The notes beneath the pieces were generated by a model, which worked only from the letters and a program-made list of their open reading frames with translations, was not told the DNA's origin and did not search any database. A program made the position numbers and the translations under genes. This document shows positions 1 to 6,235 of a stretch of 6,475 nucleotides of DNA, piece after piece (position 1 is the first letter of the stretch; each line of letters starts with the position of its first letter). Source of the stretch: Chloroflexi bacterium RBG_16_48_8 (GTDB lineage Bacteria; Chloroflexota; Anaerolineae; Anaerolineales; E44-bin32); contig MGNI01000116.1 in NCBI GenBank assembly GCA_001795115.1, positions 44,900 to 51,374 on the forward strand, in the 5' to 3' direction.

Positions 1-1326
1 ACACGAAAGGGACTGGATAGAGATGTCGTTCAACAGATATCTGCCATGAAGGGTGAACCTGGTTGGATGCTTGAGTTCCGTATGAAAGCCCTTGATCATT
101 TCCAAGCTCGCCCAATGCCTACATGGGGTGGAGACATCTCCAAATTGAATCTGGATGATCTTTACTATTATGTTAAACCGGCTGAGATGGAGAGCCAATC
201 TTGGGATGATGTTCCCGATACAATCAAACAGACCTTCGATCGGTTGGGCATCCCCGAAGCAGAGCAGAAATTTCTAGCCGGTGTTGGGGCTCAGTATGAG
301 TCCGAAATGGTTTATCACAGCATTCAGAAGCATCTTGAGGAGAAGGGCGTCATCTTCCTCAGTATAGAGGAAGGTCTGCGAAAGCACCCAGATCTTTTTC
401 GAGAATATTTCGGGACAGTCATTCCCATTACGGATAACAAATTTGCAGCATTGAACAGCGCGGTCTGGTCAGGTGGTTCCTTTGTTTATGTTCCGCCGGG
501 TATTAAAGTTGATTTACCTCTGCAAGCCTACTTCCGTTTGAATATCGCCAATATTGGGCAATTTGAGCGCTCCTTAATCATTGTGGATGAGGGAGCTCAA
601 GTACATTATGTGGAAGGATGTACAGCGCCTACGTACACCACAGACTCGTTTCACAGTGGCGTGATTGAGATCGTCGTGAAGAGAGGGGCGCGATGCCGGT
701 ACACAACCATTCAGAATTGGTCGATAAACGTTTATAACTTAGTCACTCAACGTTCCATGGTGCACGAAGATGCCACCATGGAATGGGTAGATGCCAACCT
801 GGGCAGCAAGCTTACGATGAAGTACCCTTCTTGCTATCTCGTAGGAAAGGGTGCTCATGGGGAGATCCTCTCCATGGCCTTCGCTGCGCAAGGACAGCAT
901 CAGGATACCGGTGGGAAAGCGATTCATGTCGCGCCCTATACTTCTAGTAAAATCACATCCAAATCCATCAGCAAGGGCGGAGGTCAGGCTTCCTATCGCG
1001 GACTCCTGAAGGTTTACAAAGGTGCTTATGGCTCTCGCTCCAGCGTTGTCTGTGATGCCTTGCTGCTCGATTCTCGCTCACGCTCAGATACCTATCCATC
1101 TATCGAGATCGATGAGGAAAATGTATCCATTGGTCATGAAGCCTCTGTTAGCAAGGTGGGAGAGCAACAACTATTTTATCTTATGAGCAGGGGTTTGAAT
1201 GAGGAGGAAGCGACTACAATGGTGGTATCTGGCTTCATTGAGCCCTTAGTGAAGGAGCTGCCAATGGAGTACGCGGTAGAAATGAATCGATTGATCCAGC
1301 TTCAAATGGAAGGTTCCATTGGGTAA
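1..1326 (+). CDS. sufB: Fe-S cluster assembly scaffold SufB, 5' end outside the window
   Basis: SufB is the scaffold subunit of the cytosolic SufBC2D complex on which Fe-S clusters are built. The frame is open from base 1. The 15 codons before the first ATG (base 46) read TRKGLDRDVVQQISA, which matches the SufB N-terminal region, so that ATG is internal and the gene starts upstream. By recall of the 465-residue Bacillus SufB, about 22-24 residues are missing. Numbering from base 1, Cys207 in EGCTAP corresponds to E. coli Cys254, Cys351 in VVCDALLL to Cys405, and His379-Glu380 in GHEAS to His433-Glu434. The 28-residue spacing from Cys351 to His379 equals that in E. coli. The short NWSINVYNLVTQR segment and the MEGSIG terminus are of Bacillus type. 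sufD follows after 76 bases. The identification is very sure; only the start is unknown. Confidence 0.97.
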   Translation, partial: TRKGLDRDVVQQISAMKGEPGWMLEFRMKALDHFQARPMPTWGGDISKLNLDDLYYYVKPAEMESQSWDDVPDTIKQTFDRLGIPEAEQKFLAGVGAQYESEMVYHSIQKHLEEKGVIFLSIEEGLRKHPDLFREYFGTVIPITDNKFAALNSAVWSGGSFVYVPPGIKVDLPLQAYFRLNIANIGQFERSLIIVDEGAQVHYVEGCTAPTYTTDSFHSGVIEIVVKRGARCRYTTIQNWSINVYNLVTQRSMVHEDATMEWVDANLGSKLTMKYPSCYLVGKGAHGEILSMAFAAQGQHQDTGGKAIHVAPYTSSKITSKSISKGGGQASYRGLLKVYKGAYGSRSSVVCDALLLDSRSRSDTYPSIEIDEENVSIGHEASVSKVGEQQLFYLMSRGLNEEEATTMVVSGFIEPLVKELPMEYAVEMNRLIQLQMEGSIG

Positions 1327-1336
1327 TCCACCCAAT
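1318..1336 (+). promoter_or_regulatory. Stem-loop overlapping the sufB stop codon
   Basis: A perfect 7-bp inverted repeat, ATTGGGT-AATCC-ACCCAAT, spans the sufB TAA stop (1324-1326) and is followed by a pyrimidine-rich tract, CTCTTTCGTTTC. The stem has only three G-C pairs and there is no unbroken U run, so a full intrinsic terminator is unlikely. A partial terminator, an RNA-processing site or a 3'-end protector between sufB and sufD is possible. The structure is seen in the sequence; the role is inferred. Confidence 0.4.
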
Positions 1337-1402
1337 CTCTTTCGTTTCAACCTTCCCAAAATCACTATTGGCAAATCAACGTCTTAAGGATAATCAAGAT
1401 AA

Positions 1403-2758
1403 ATGACTGATCGAACGGTACTTCGGAGGAGGAGTAAATCCAAGCCCAGCGTCGCAGCAGAGTTCCCTTTTCAGATGGGTGATGTACACGATATTTCGGC
1501 TGACTTGGGGGAACCTTCCTGGCTTCGAGCCCGGAGAGAAGAAGCGTGGAAGACCTATCATTCGCTTTCGATGCCCACAACACAGGATGAAGCTTGGAGA
1601 CGGACAGATATTCGCAGTTTACCTGTCAATGGCATTTCGCTCAATCAATCTGATGGAACGGATGTATTAGCAGATCTCATGCAGCCTTTGACCAGCGAAA
1701 CACAGGGTGCTTTATTGGTCCTTCAGCCCGGACATGCTCCTATCCTCCATGCAAATGAAACCCTCAATCATCAAGGTGTGGTTTTTGGTGATTGGTCAAC
1801 ATTGGTCAATCATCATCCAGAGTTACTGAAAAAATTCTTGGGATCTGTTGTATCCATTGAGGAAGGGAAATTTGCAGCAGCTGCAGCCGCCCTTGCAAAG
1901 GAGGCTTGCATTGTATATGTTCCGGATGGGGTGGAAACCCAAGCGCCTTTGCATTCTGTTCTATGGGCACCAGGAAAGGATGTAGCTTTCTTCAGCCGGG
2001 TTCTGGTTGTATTGGGTGCAGGGTCATCCCTGACTTATATCCACGAGACGGCTTCCCCAAATGCCATAGGAGGAAGCGCAGTCCACGCTGGGATTGTAGA
2101 GCTACGGGTTGGTGAGGCTGCTCATCTGAAATTCGTGGAACTTCAAAGCTGGGGAGATCATGTTTGGAATTTCACCCATGAACGAGCGCTAGTTGAGCGG
2201 GATGGCAGTTTGGATTGGATATTTGGCGCTGTCGGTAGCCATTTAACGAAAAATTTCTCTGAGCTCACCTTATCGGATCAGGGCGCAGAAGGTCGCATAT
2301 CTGGTTTCTATTTTGCCGATGGAGACCAGCACCTGGATCACTATACCCAACAGAACCATCTGGCGCCCCACACCACAAGTGACTTACTCTACAAGGGGGC
2401 ACTTCTAGACCGAAGTAGATCCGTCTGGCGAGGTATGATCTACGTTGCCCCAGGCGCTCAGAAAACAGATGGTTATCAGGCTAATCGGAATCTGATTCTC
2501 AGTGAAAAAGCGCGAGCTGATTCCATCCCAGGTCTAGAGATATTGGCGGATGATGTACGTTGCAGCCATGGTGCAACGGTGGGTCAGTTAGAGGAAGAAC
2601 CGGTGTATTATATAATGTCACGCGGGCTGCCTCGCAAGCAGGCGGAGAGACTGGTTGTAGATGGTTTTTTCACCCCCATCATGGATCGAGTGCCATTTGA
2701 GGGGGTCCGCACAAGATTCGAGAAAATGATTGATGAGAAAATGACTCGAAACAGATAA
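1403..2758 (+). CDS. sufD: Fe-S cluster assembly protein SufD
   Basis: SufD is a paralogue of SufB and forms the SufB-SufD heterodimer that, with SufC ATPases, assembles clusters and helps iron entry. The 451-residue protein has a helical N-terminal part with LGEPSWLRARREEAW and DEAWRRTDIRSL (about residues 35-75), typical of SufD. The SufB/SufD beta-helix core fills roughly residues 150-430. The CSHGAT motif places Cys387 and His389 at the positions of E. coli Cys358 and His360, the latter being a proposed cluster ligand at the SufB-SufD interface. The C-terminal helices contain YIMSRGLPRKQAERLVVDGFF. The chosen ATG has AAGGA at 1386-1390, a rather long 12 bases upstream. The first residues are unusually basic (RRRSKSK). 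The stop TAATG overlaps an ATG, but the next gene more likely starts at 2806. Confidence 0.96.
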   Translation: MTDRTVLRRRSKSKPSVAAEFPFQMGDVHDISADLGEPSWLRARREEAWKTYHSLSMPTTQDEAWRRTDIRSLPVNGISLNQSDGTDVLADLMQPLTSETQGALLVLQPGHAPILHANETLNHQGVVFGDWSTLVNHHPELLKKFLGSVVSIEEGKFAAAAAALAKEACIVYVPDGVETQAPLHSVLWAPGKDVAFFSRVLVVLGAGSSLTYIHETASPNAIGGSAVHAGIVELRVGEAAHLKFVELQSWGDHVWNFTHERALVERDGSLDWIFGAVGSHLTKNFSELTLSDQGAEGRISGFYFADGDQHLDHYTQQNHLAPHTTSDLLYKGALLDRSRSVWRGMIYVAPGAQKTDGYQANRNLILSEKARADSIPGLEILADDVRCSHGATVGQLEEEPVYYIMSRGLPRKQAERLVVDGFFTPIMDRVPFEGVRTRFEKMIDEKMTRNR

Positions 2759-2793
2759 TGCAGCTACCCTTTTGCAGAGACTGGAGAAAGAAA

Positions 2794-2800
2794 GAGGAAG
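2794..2800 (+). promoter_or_regulatory. Ribosome binding site deciding the start of the small SUF-operon gene
   Basis: GAGGAAG lies 5 bases before the ATG at 2806, a good Shine-Dalgarno match and spacing. The competing ATG at 2758, which overlaps the sufD stop as TAATG, has no purine-rich ribosome site before it. This favours the 96-residue product over a 112-residue one, although translational coupling from sufD could still use 2758. Confidence 0.6.
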
Positions 2801-2805
2801 TTGTT

Positions 2806-3096
2806 ATGACTGAAGTACGACCCCAAGCCAGAAGTGAAAGACACCAATTCGAGGTCGGAGACCGCGTTGAAGTTCTCTGCGATCATAATCGTGAGGATGC
2901 GCGTGTGCGTGATTGGTTAGATGGCATTGTCGTTCAGGCTGACTATAAAATGGTTGCGGTTCAATTTGTTGAAGATGTGTATCTGACAGGTGGTTGGATG
3001 GTCCCTGACCGGGTCTTATGGTGTCAACAAAATAGCAATGTCATTCGACCGGCTAAGAAGAGAAGACGGAAAAAATCCAGGAGCACAGCTCGCTAA
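2806..3096 (+). CDS. Small basic protein of unknown function, SH3/Tudor-like, inside the SUF operon
   Basis: I do not recognise this 96-residue protein. Its middle (about residues 12-80) has short alternating hydrophobic stretches that suggest a small beta-barrel: FEVGDRVEVLCD, WLDGIVVQADYKMVAVQFV, then GGWMVPDRVLW. The GD-R-VEV opening followed by a G-IV-A strand is common in SH3, Tudor or KOW-like folds. The last 14 residues (83-96) contain nine Lys or Arg, suggesting contact with RNA, DNA or an acidic protein. There are two cysteines (in VLCDH and LWCQQ), not in a CxxC pair, so an Fe-S site is not evident. There is no signal peptide or membrane segment. It sits 47 bases after sufD and 13 before sufS, so it is very probably cotranscribed with both. 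An in-frame ATG at 2758 would add 16 residues. A role in Fe-S assembly is inferred from position only. Confidence 0.82.
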   Translation: MTEVRPQARSERHQFEVGDRVEVLCDHNREDARVRDWLDGIVVQADYKMVAVQFVEDVYLTGGWMVPDRVLWCQQNSNVIRPAKKRRRKKSRSTAR

Positions 3097-3109
3097 TTGG
3101 AGGTTATGA

Positions 3110-4357
3110 ATGGCATCTGCCATCTCCAACACCGTGTTGGATATCGATAGAATCAGGGCTGAATTTCCCATCCTCCATAGAGAAACTCAACTCGGAGCGC
3201 CGATCATTTATCTTGATTCGGCAGCGACTTCCCAGAAGCCGCGGCAGGTCATCGATATCATGTCGCGCTACTATGAACAGCAGAATGCTAACATCCATAG
3301 GGGTATTCATCGATTAGCCGAAGAAGCTACACAATCTTTTGAAGAGGCGCGTAATAAAATTGCGCACTTTATCAACGCAAATTCGTCCAAAGAGGTTATC
3401 TTCACGCGTAATACCACGGAAGCCATTAACCTTGTTGCGTATAGTTGGGGAAGGGCCAATCTACAGGCGGGTGATATGCTTCTCCTGACTGAGATGGAGC
3501 ATCATTCCAACCTTGTCCCATGGCAGATGTTAGCAGCTGAAAAAGATCTGCACTTAGAGTTTATACCCGTCACGGATGAGGGACTCTTAGATTGGACAGC
3601 GTTTGAGCATTTCCTCCTGAGAGAACCACGATTGGTGGCTTTCACACATATGTCGAATGTCTTAGGGACGATTAATCCAGCAGCAGAGATGGTTTCATTA
3701 GCCCATCAAGCTGGAGCTTTGGTTCTAATTGATGGCGCTCAATCCGCCCCTCACTTGAAGGTTGATATGCAAACGATCGGTGCAGATTTCTATGCCTTTT
3801 CTGCCCATAAGATGTGTGGACCGACCGGGATCGGGGTTCTATATGGACGGGAAAAATTGCTTGCTTCGATGCCACCTTTCCTGGGGGGTGGCGATATGAT
3901 CAGGCGGGTCCATCTACGGAGTTTCACTCCTAATGAGCTTCCACATAAATTTGAAGCGGGTACACCGGCCATCGCAGAAGCCATTGGTCTTGGCGCGGCG
4001 GTAGATTTCTTGGAAAGCGTTGGTCTTGAGAAGATTCATCAGCATGAGCAGTTGATTGTCTCTTACGCATTGGAAAGGCTCGAGGAAATTCCCGGTGTGG
4101 TGGTTTATGGACCTAGACCTGAAAAGAAGGGCGGTGTTGTCTCTTTCAAATTAGACGGCGTCCATCCACATGATGTCGCTCAACTTCTGGATACCGTGGG
4201 TATCGCTGTTCGGGCAGGCCATCACTGTGCTATGCCCCTTCATGAGCGATTTCACCTGCCAGCGACCACCCGCGCCTCATTCTACTTGTATACAATGGAA
4301 CAAGAGATCGATCGCCTTGTAGAAGGTTTGTACAAGGTGAAGGAAATATTCAGCTAG
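3110..4357 (+). CDS. sufS: Cysteine desulfurase SufS (PLP-dependent, class V aminotransferase fold)
   Basis: SufS converts L-cysteine to L-alanine and holds the sulfur as an enzyme persulfide for transfer to SufU. The 415-residue length is usual. Visible motifs are YLDSAATSQKP near residue 35, NIHRGIHRLAEEAT near 61, the PLP-contacting MEHHSNLVPW and DGAQSAPH, and SAHKMCGPTG with the Schiff-base Lys234. The RAGHHCAMPLH loop carries the catalytic Cys373, and ATTRASFYLY follows. His354 in VHPHD lies 19 residues before the catalytic Cys, as does Bacillus SufS His342, which is reported to ligate SufU zinc during sulfur transfer. This fits pairing with the SufU next door. GGAGG at 3099-3103 sits 6 bases before the chosen ATG; an ATG at 3106 is in another frame. 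No truncation or missing key residue is seen. Confidence 0.97.
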   Translation: MASAISNTVLDIDRIRAEFPILHRETQLGAPIIYLDSAATSQKPRQVIDIMSRYYEQQNANIHRGIHRLAEEATQSFEEARNKIAHFINANSSKEVIFTRNTTEAINLVAYSWGRANLQAGDMLLLTEMEHHSNLVPWQMLAAEKDLHLEFIPVTDEGLLDWTAFEHFLLREPRLVAFTHMSNVLGTINPAAEMVSLAHQAGALVLIDGAQSAPHLKVDMQTIGADFYAFSAHKMCGPTGIGVLYGREKLLASMPPFLGGGDMIRRVHLRSFTPNELPHKFEAGTPAIAEAIGLGAAVDFLESVGLEKIHQHEQLIVSYALERLEEIPGVVVYGPRPEKKGGVVSFKLDGVHPHDVAQLLDTVGIAVRAGHHCAMPLHERFHLPATTRASFYLYTMEQEIDRLVEGLYKVKEIFS

Positions 4358-4366
4358 GATGCCTCC

Positions 4367-4759
4367 ATGGATGACCTCTATCGTGAAGTGATCATTGATC
4401 GTTATAAGAATCCCCTCATGCGGGGAACACTTGACCCGCACGATTACTCCTATGAAGATGACAATCCACTTTGTGGTGATCGGATTCGGATTGACGTGCG
4501 TGTTGATTCTGAGAACAAGATCACAGAAGCAGCCTACAATGGAGAAGGCTGTGCGATCTCTCAAGCCTCAGCCGATCTTCTGGTTGAGTCGATTGTTGGT
4601 AAAAATCTGGATGAGGTGAAAGCACTTACAAAGGAAGATATCCTTGAGATGCTTGGGATCGAGTTAGGACCTGTACGTCTCAAATGCGCCCTTCTCTCAT
4701 TGAAGGTCCTAAAAGCAAGTGTGTATGGGCTTGAAAATGTTGAAGAGGAGCTGACGTGA
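4367..4759 (+). CDS. sufU: SufU-family zinc sulfur-transfer / Fe-S scaffold-like protein, short form
   Basis: SufU accepts persulfide sulfur from SufS using a zinc-bound cysteine site and passes it to SufBCD; related IscU proteins act as scaffolds. The 130-residue protein begins MDDLYREVIIDRYKNP, as in SufU. It carries Cys36 and Asp38 in NPLCGDRI, Cys62 in GEGCAISQASADLL, and Cys107 in VRLKCALLSLKVL, the expected four zinc or cluster ligands. Lys precedes the third Cys, as in SufU, where IscU has His. The Cys62-Cys107 distance is 45 residues, against about 62 in Bacillus SufU by recall, so the SufU-specific insertion is missing. AGGA at 4356-4359 overlaps the sufS stop and lies 7 bases before this ATG, giving a 9-base gap and likely coupled translation. 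The family is sure; whether it works as relay or scaffold is open. Confidence 0.93.
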   Translation: MDDLYREVIIDRYKNPLMRGTLDPHDYSYEDDNPLCGDRIRIDVRVDSENKITEAAYNGEGCAISQASADLLVESIVGKNLDEVKALTKEDILEMLGIELGPVRLKCALLSLKVLKASVYGLENVEEELT

Positions 4760-4817
4760 ACTTTCACGCCATAAGCCATGATCTCCATCGAGAATGATCC
4801 AATCCTGAGTGAGTAGG

Positions 4818-5168
4818 ATGTACAACTATAAAACATTCGAATCAGAAAAACTTGAGTATTTCCCGGTCGCCAGCCTGGATGAATTAAGGAGCGGTGAGCG
4901 GATCATTTTTGACATAGGGGACGAATCCATAGCATTGTTTAATGTCGCTGGAGAGTATTTTGCTATTGCGGATGTGTGCTCTCATGATGATGGTCCAGTG
5001 GCTGAAGGCGAACTCCTTGACCATGAGATCGAGTGTCCACGACACGGGGCCAGGTTTGACCTACGAACTGGGACAGCCTTAAGTCCCCCAGCTGTGGTAG
5101 ATATCCCGGCCTATCCTGTCCGCATAGAGGGGGATCAGATTCTGATTGGGTTGCCTTTGGAGGATTGA
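4818..5168 (+). CDS. Rieske [2Fe-2S] ferredoxin of the non-heme oxygenase ferredoxin type
   Basis: This small soluble electron carrier binds a [2Fe-2S] cluster with two Cys and two His. In the 116-residue form, Cys54 and His56 lie in VCSHDDGPVAEG and Cys73 and His76 in IECPRHGARFDLRTG, matching CxH...CxxH with 16 residues between the halves. The AVVDIPAYPVRIEGDQILI tail is typical of the BphF-like ferredoxin subfamily. No oxygenase or reductase gene is present nearby. Rieske ferredoxins of this type recur inside SUF operons of Actinobacteria and related groups, so a role as electron donor or early cluster recipient in assembly is plausible but inferred. The start is uncertain. A GTG at 4809 adds three residues and follows an in-frame stop; the ATG at 4818 was preferred although neither has a strong ribosome site. 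It is about 58 bases after sufU. Confidence 0.92.
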   Translation: MYNYKTFESEKLEYFPVASLDELRSGERIIFDIGDESIALFNVAGEYFAIADVCSHDDGPVAEGELLDHEIECPRHGARFDLRTGTALSPPAVVDIPAYPVRIEGDQILIGLPLED

Positions 5169-5331
5169 CAGCCCTTCCACGCTCGAAAATTCATCTCTTC
5201 TTCACCAAAACTCCTTCAGGATAGGATCCTTGGGTAACATTCATTGTTGAGAGGCTCCGTCGGGGCGGGTTTACATCGAGGATTGTTGTTGGGACGGTTC
5301 GCGAGCTGGATCAAGCAAAAGTTGAAACGTG

Positions 5332-5346
5332 AGATCGAATTGATCT
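5332..5346. repeat. Inverted repeat AGATC-N5-GATCT
   Basis: A perfect 5-bp inverted repeat with a 5-base spacer (GAATT). It is short enough to arise by chance, but it is the first of three perfect inverted repeats within 95 bases. It could be a hairpin or part of a protein site. Confidence 0.3.
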
Positions 5347-5354
5347 TTGAAGGC

Positions 5355-5369
5355 CTGAACATCGTTCAG
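5355..5369. repeat. Inverted repeat CTGAAC-ATC-GTTCAG
   Basis: A perfect 6-bp inverted repeat with a 3-base loop. As RNA it would form a compact hairpin; as DNA it is a short dyad. No U-run follows, so it is not a standard terminator. It resembles a Gram-positive LexA box (GAAC-N4-GTTC) but the spacer is one base short. Confidence 0.4.
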
Positions 5370-5402
5370 TGATTCGCGGTAACCTTCCCACACAATGCTC
5401 AC

Positions 5403-5425
5403 TCAGGCAGAAACAAGATGCCTGA
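5403..5425. promoter_or_regulatory. Inverted repeat TCAGGCA-N9-TGCCTGA, candidate operator
   Basis: A perfect 7-bp dyad with a 9-base spacer, the strongest of the three repeats in this gap. The 16-base distance between half-sites suits a dimeric helix-turn-helix regulator. It ends 2 bases before a TGATAAATT extended -10-like box, so it would cover the -35 region of that possible promoter. No U-run follows. The repeat is seen; its operator role is inferred. Confidence 0.4.
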
Positions 5426-5427
5426 AC

Positions 5428-5436
5428 TGATAAATT
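5428..5436 (+). promoter_or_regulatory. Possible extended -10 promoter element (upstream of two)
   Basis: TGATAAATT fits TGn plus a hexamer matching TATAAT at 4 of 6 positions. No -35 hexamer is recognisable at 17-18 bases upstream, where the inverted repeat lies. Transcription from here would give a leader of about 100 bases before the sigma gene. Weak on sequence alone. Confidence 0.22.
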
Positions 5437-5474
5437 GAAATGGCAACGGCAAGTCAACCTTCTTCCGTAAGTTG

Positions 5475-5483
5475 TGATAGGAT
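5475..5483 (+). promoter_or_regulatory. Possible extended -10 promoter element (downstream of two)
   Basis: TGATAGGAT fits TGn plus a hexamer matching TATAAT at 4 of 6 positions, with no good -35 box. It would start a transcript about 60 bases before the ATG at 5549. It overlaps the GTG at 5474, which argues mildly against that codon as the sigma gene start. Weak. Confidence 0.22.
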
Positions 5484-5548
5484 GGGCATCGCTTGATAAC
5501 TTGATTGAAAATGGATCAGCAATTTTAAAAACGGGAAACAAGAACCTC

Positions 5549-6190
5549 ATGGCTGTAAATCGATCCAATGATGATTGGAGAAGAGATTTAATAAAATCAG
5601 GGCAGGCACAAGAGGCTGCGTTGGCTGATTTAAGGGGGATTATAACAAGAGGCTTGCCTTACGCGCTTTCAAAGTGGCTCTCTCCTTCCGACCCTCAATT
5701 TGACGCATTGGTGGAGGAGACAGCGCAGGAGACTTTAGTCAGGGTGCTCTCTCATCTGGATACTTTTGAAGGAAGGAGTAAATTCACCACCTGGGTCCAT
5801 AAAATTGCTGTTCGGATTGCTATTACAGAACTGCGTCGAAAGCGCTGGAAGGATACCTCCCTGGATGATCTCCTTGCAGAGGATGGCGCCATGGTAGGAT
5901 TGGATCTCTTGGCAGTACCCGGACCTGGTCCCGAAGATACGACAGAGCAATCGGAGCTATTGGATCAGGTAAGAAGGATCATTGCAGAAGAGCTTACAGA
6001 AAAGCAGCGCAATGCGATCGTTGCCATCCTCATCCATGGGATGCCTGTTGACGAAGTGGCCGATCGAATGGAGATGAGGCGCAACGCGCTTTACAAACTT
6101 CTGCACGATGCACGTCTTCGATTGAAGCAGCGTATGGATGAGAGGGGATTAAATCCCAAAGATGTGCTGGCTTCTTTCGAAGCCTGGTAA
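5549..6190 (+). CDS. ECF-type RNA polymerase sigma factor (sigma-70 family)
   Basis: An alternative sigma factor that directs RNA polymerase to a specific promoter set. The 213-residue length fits ECF factors, which keep only regions 2 and 4. Region 2 spans about residues 27-100, with ETAQETLVRVLSHLDTFEG followed by SKFTTWVHKIAVRIAITELRR, the core-binding and -10 recognition part. A variable linker (about 101-135, with PGPGPED) follows. Region 4 covers about 136-198: LTEKQRNAIVAILIHGMP, then the helix-turn-helix DEVADRMEMRRNALYKLLHDARLRL split across its two helices. The ATG at 5549 was chosen; a GTG at 5474 would add 25 residues outside the conserved domain. The ribosome site for 5549 is weak (GGGA, 13 bases upstream). 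An anti-sigma-like gene follows after 45 bases, the usual arrangement. The target regulon cannot be read from this window. Confidence 0.9.
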   Translation: MAVNRSNDDWRRDLIKSGQAQEAALADLRGIITRGLPYALSKWLSPSDPQFDALVEETAQETLVRVLSHLDTFEGRSKFTTWVHKIAVRIAITELRRKRWKDTSLDDLLAEDGAMVGLDLLAVPGPGPEDTTEQSELLDQVRRIIAEELTEKQRNAIVAILIHGMPVDEVADRMEMRRNALYKLLHDARLRLKQRMDERGLNPKDVLASFEAW

Positions 6191-6235
6191 GAATTAAAGG
6201 ATTCGATGCGTCCTATACCAAGGGAATGGTGAACG

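Larger units (their letters stand above)
5169..5548. other. Intergenic region between SUF operon and sigma factor gene
   Basis: These 380 bases carry no convincing gene on either strand. They contain three inverted repeats (5332-5346, 5355-5369, 5403-5425) and two weak extended -10-like boxes (5428-5436, 5475-5483), listed separately. A 42-codon frame with a TTG start (5244-5372) has no ribosome site and no family I recognise. No hairpin plus U-run terminator follows the Rieske gene, so where SUF transcription ends is not clear. Confidence 0.6.

Noticed and set aside
46..48. ATG as the sufB start
   Set aside because: The frame is open back to base 1 and the upstream codons match the conserved SufB N-terminal region, so this Met is internal.
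1425..1434. GGAGGAGGAG as a ribosome site for a later sufD start
   Set aside because: No in-frame ATG, GTG or TTG lies at a usable distance; it encodes Arg residues in the sufD N-terminus.
4778..4816. 12-codon mini-ORF (MISIENDPILSE) before the Rieske gene
   Set aside because: There is no ribosome site and it is too short to separate from chance, although its TAG stop lies just ahead of the Rieske ATG and could in principle couple translation.
5233..5261. ECF-type promoter (GGTAAC ... CGTC)
   Set aside because: The -35 part departs from GGAAC, the spacing is about 18 bases, slightly long, and it lies nearly 290 bases from the sigma gene start.
5251..5270. GCTCC-GTC-GGGGC hairpin as SUF operon terminator
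   Set aside because: The stem is 5 bp with a G-U pair, has no U-run after it, and is about 90 bases past the Rieske stop.
5355..5369. LexA (SOS) box
   Set aside because: The Gram-positive LexA site needs GAAC-N4-GTTC; here the spacer is 3 bases and no SOS gene is adjacent.
5244..5372. 42-codon frame with a plausible amphipathic helix near its end (GRFASWIKQKLKREIELIF)
   Set aside because: It has only a TTG start, no ribosome site and no recognised family; a gene remnant is possible but unsupported.
5311..5568. 85-codon reverse-strand open frame in the intergenic gap
   Set aside because: It overlaps the sigma gene start, is Cys- and Arg-rich without a recognisable domain, and has no clear ribosome site; it looks like a chance frame.
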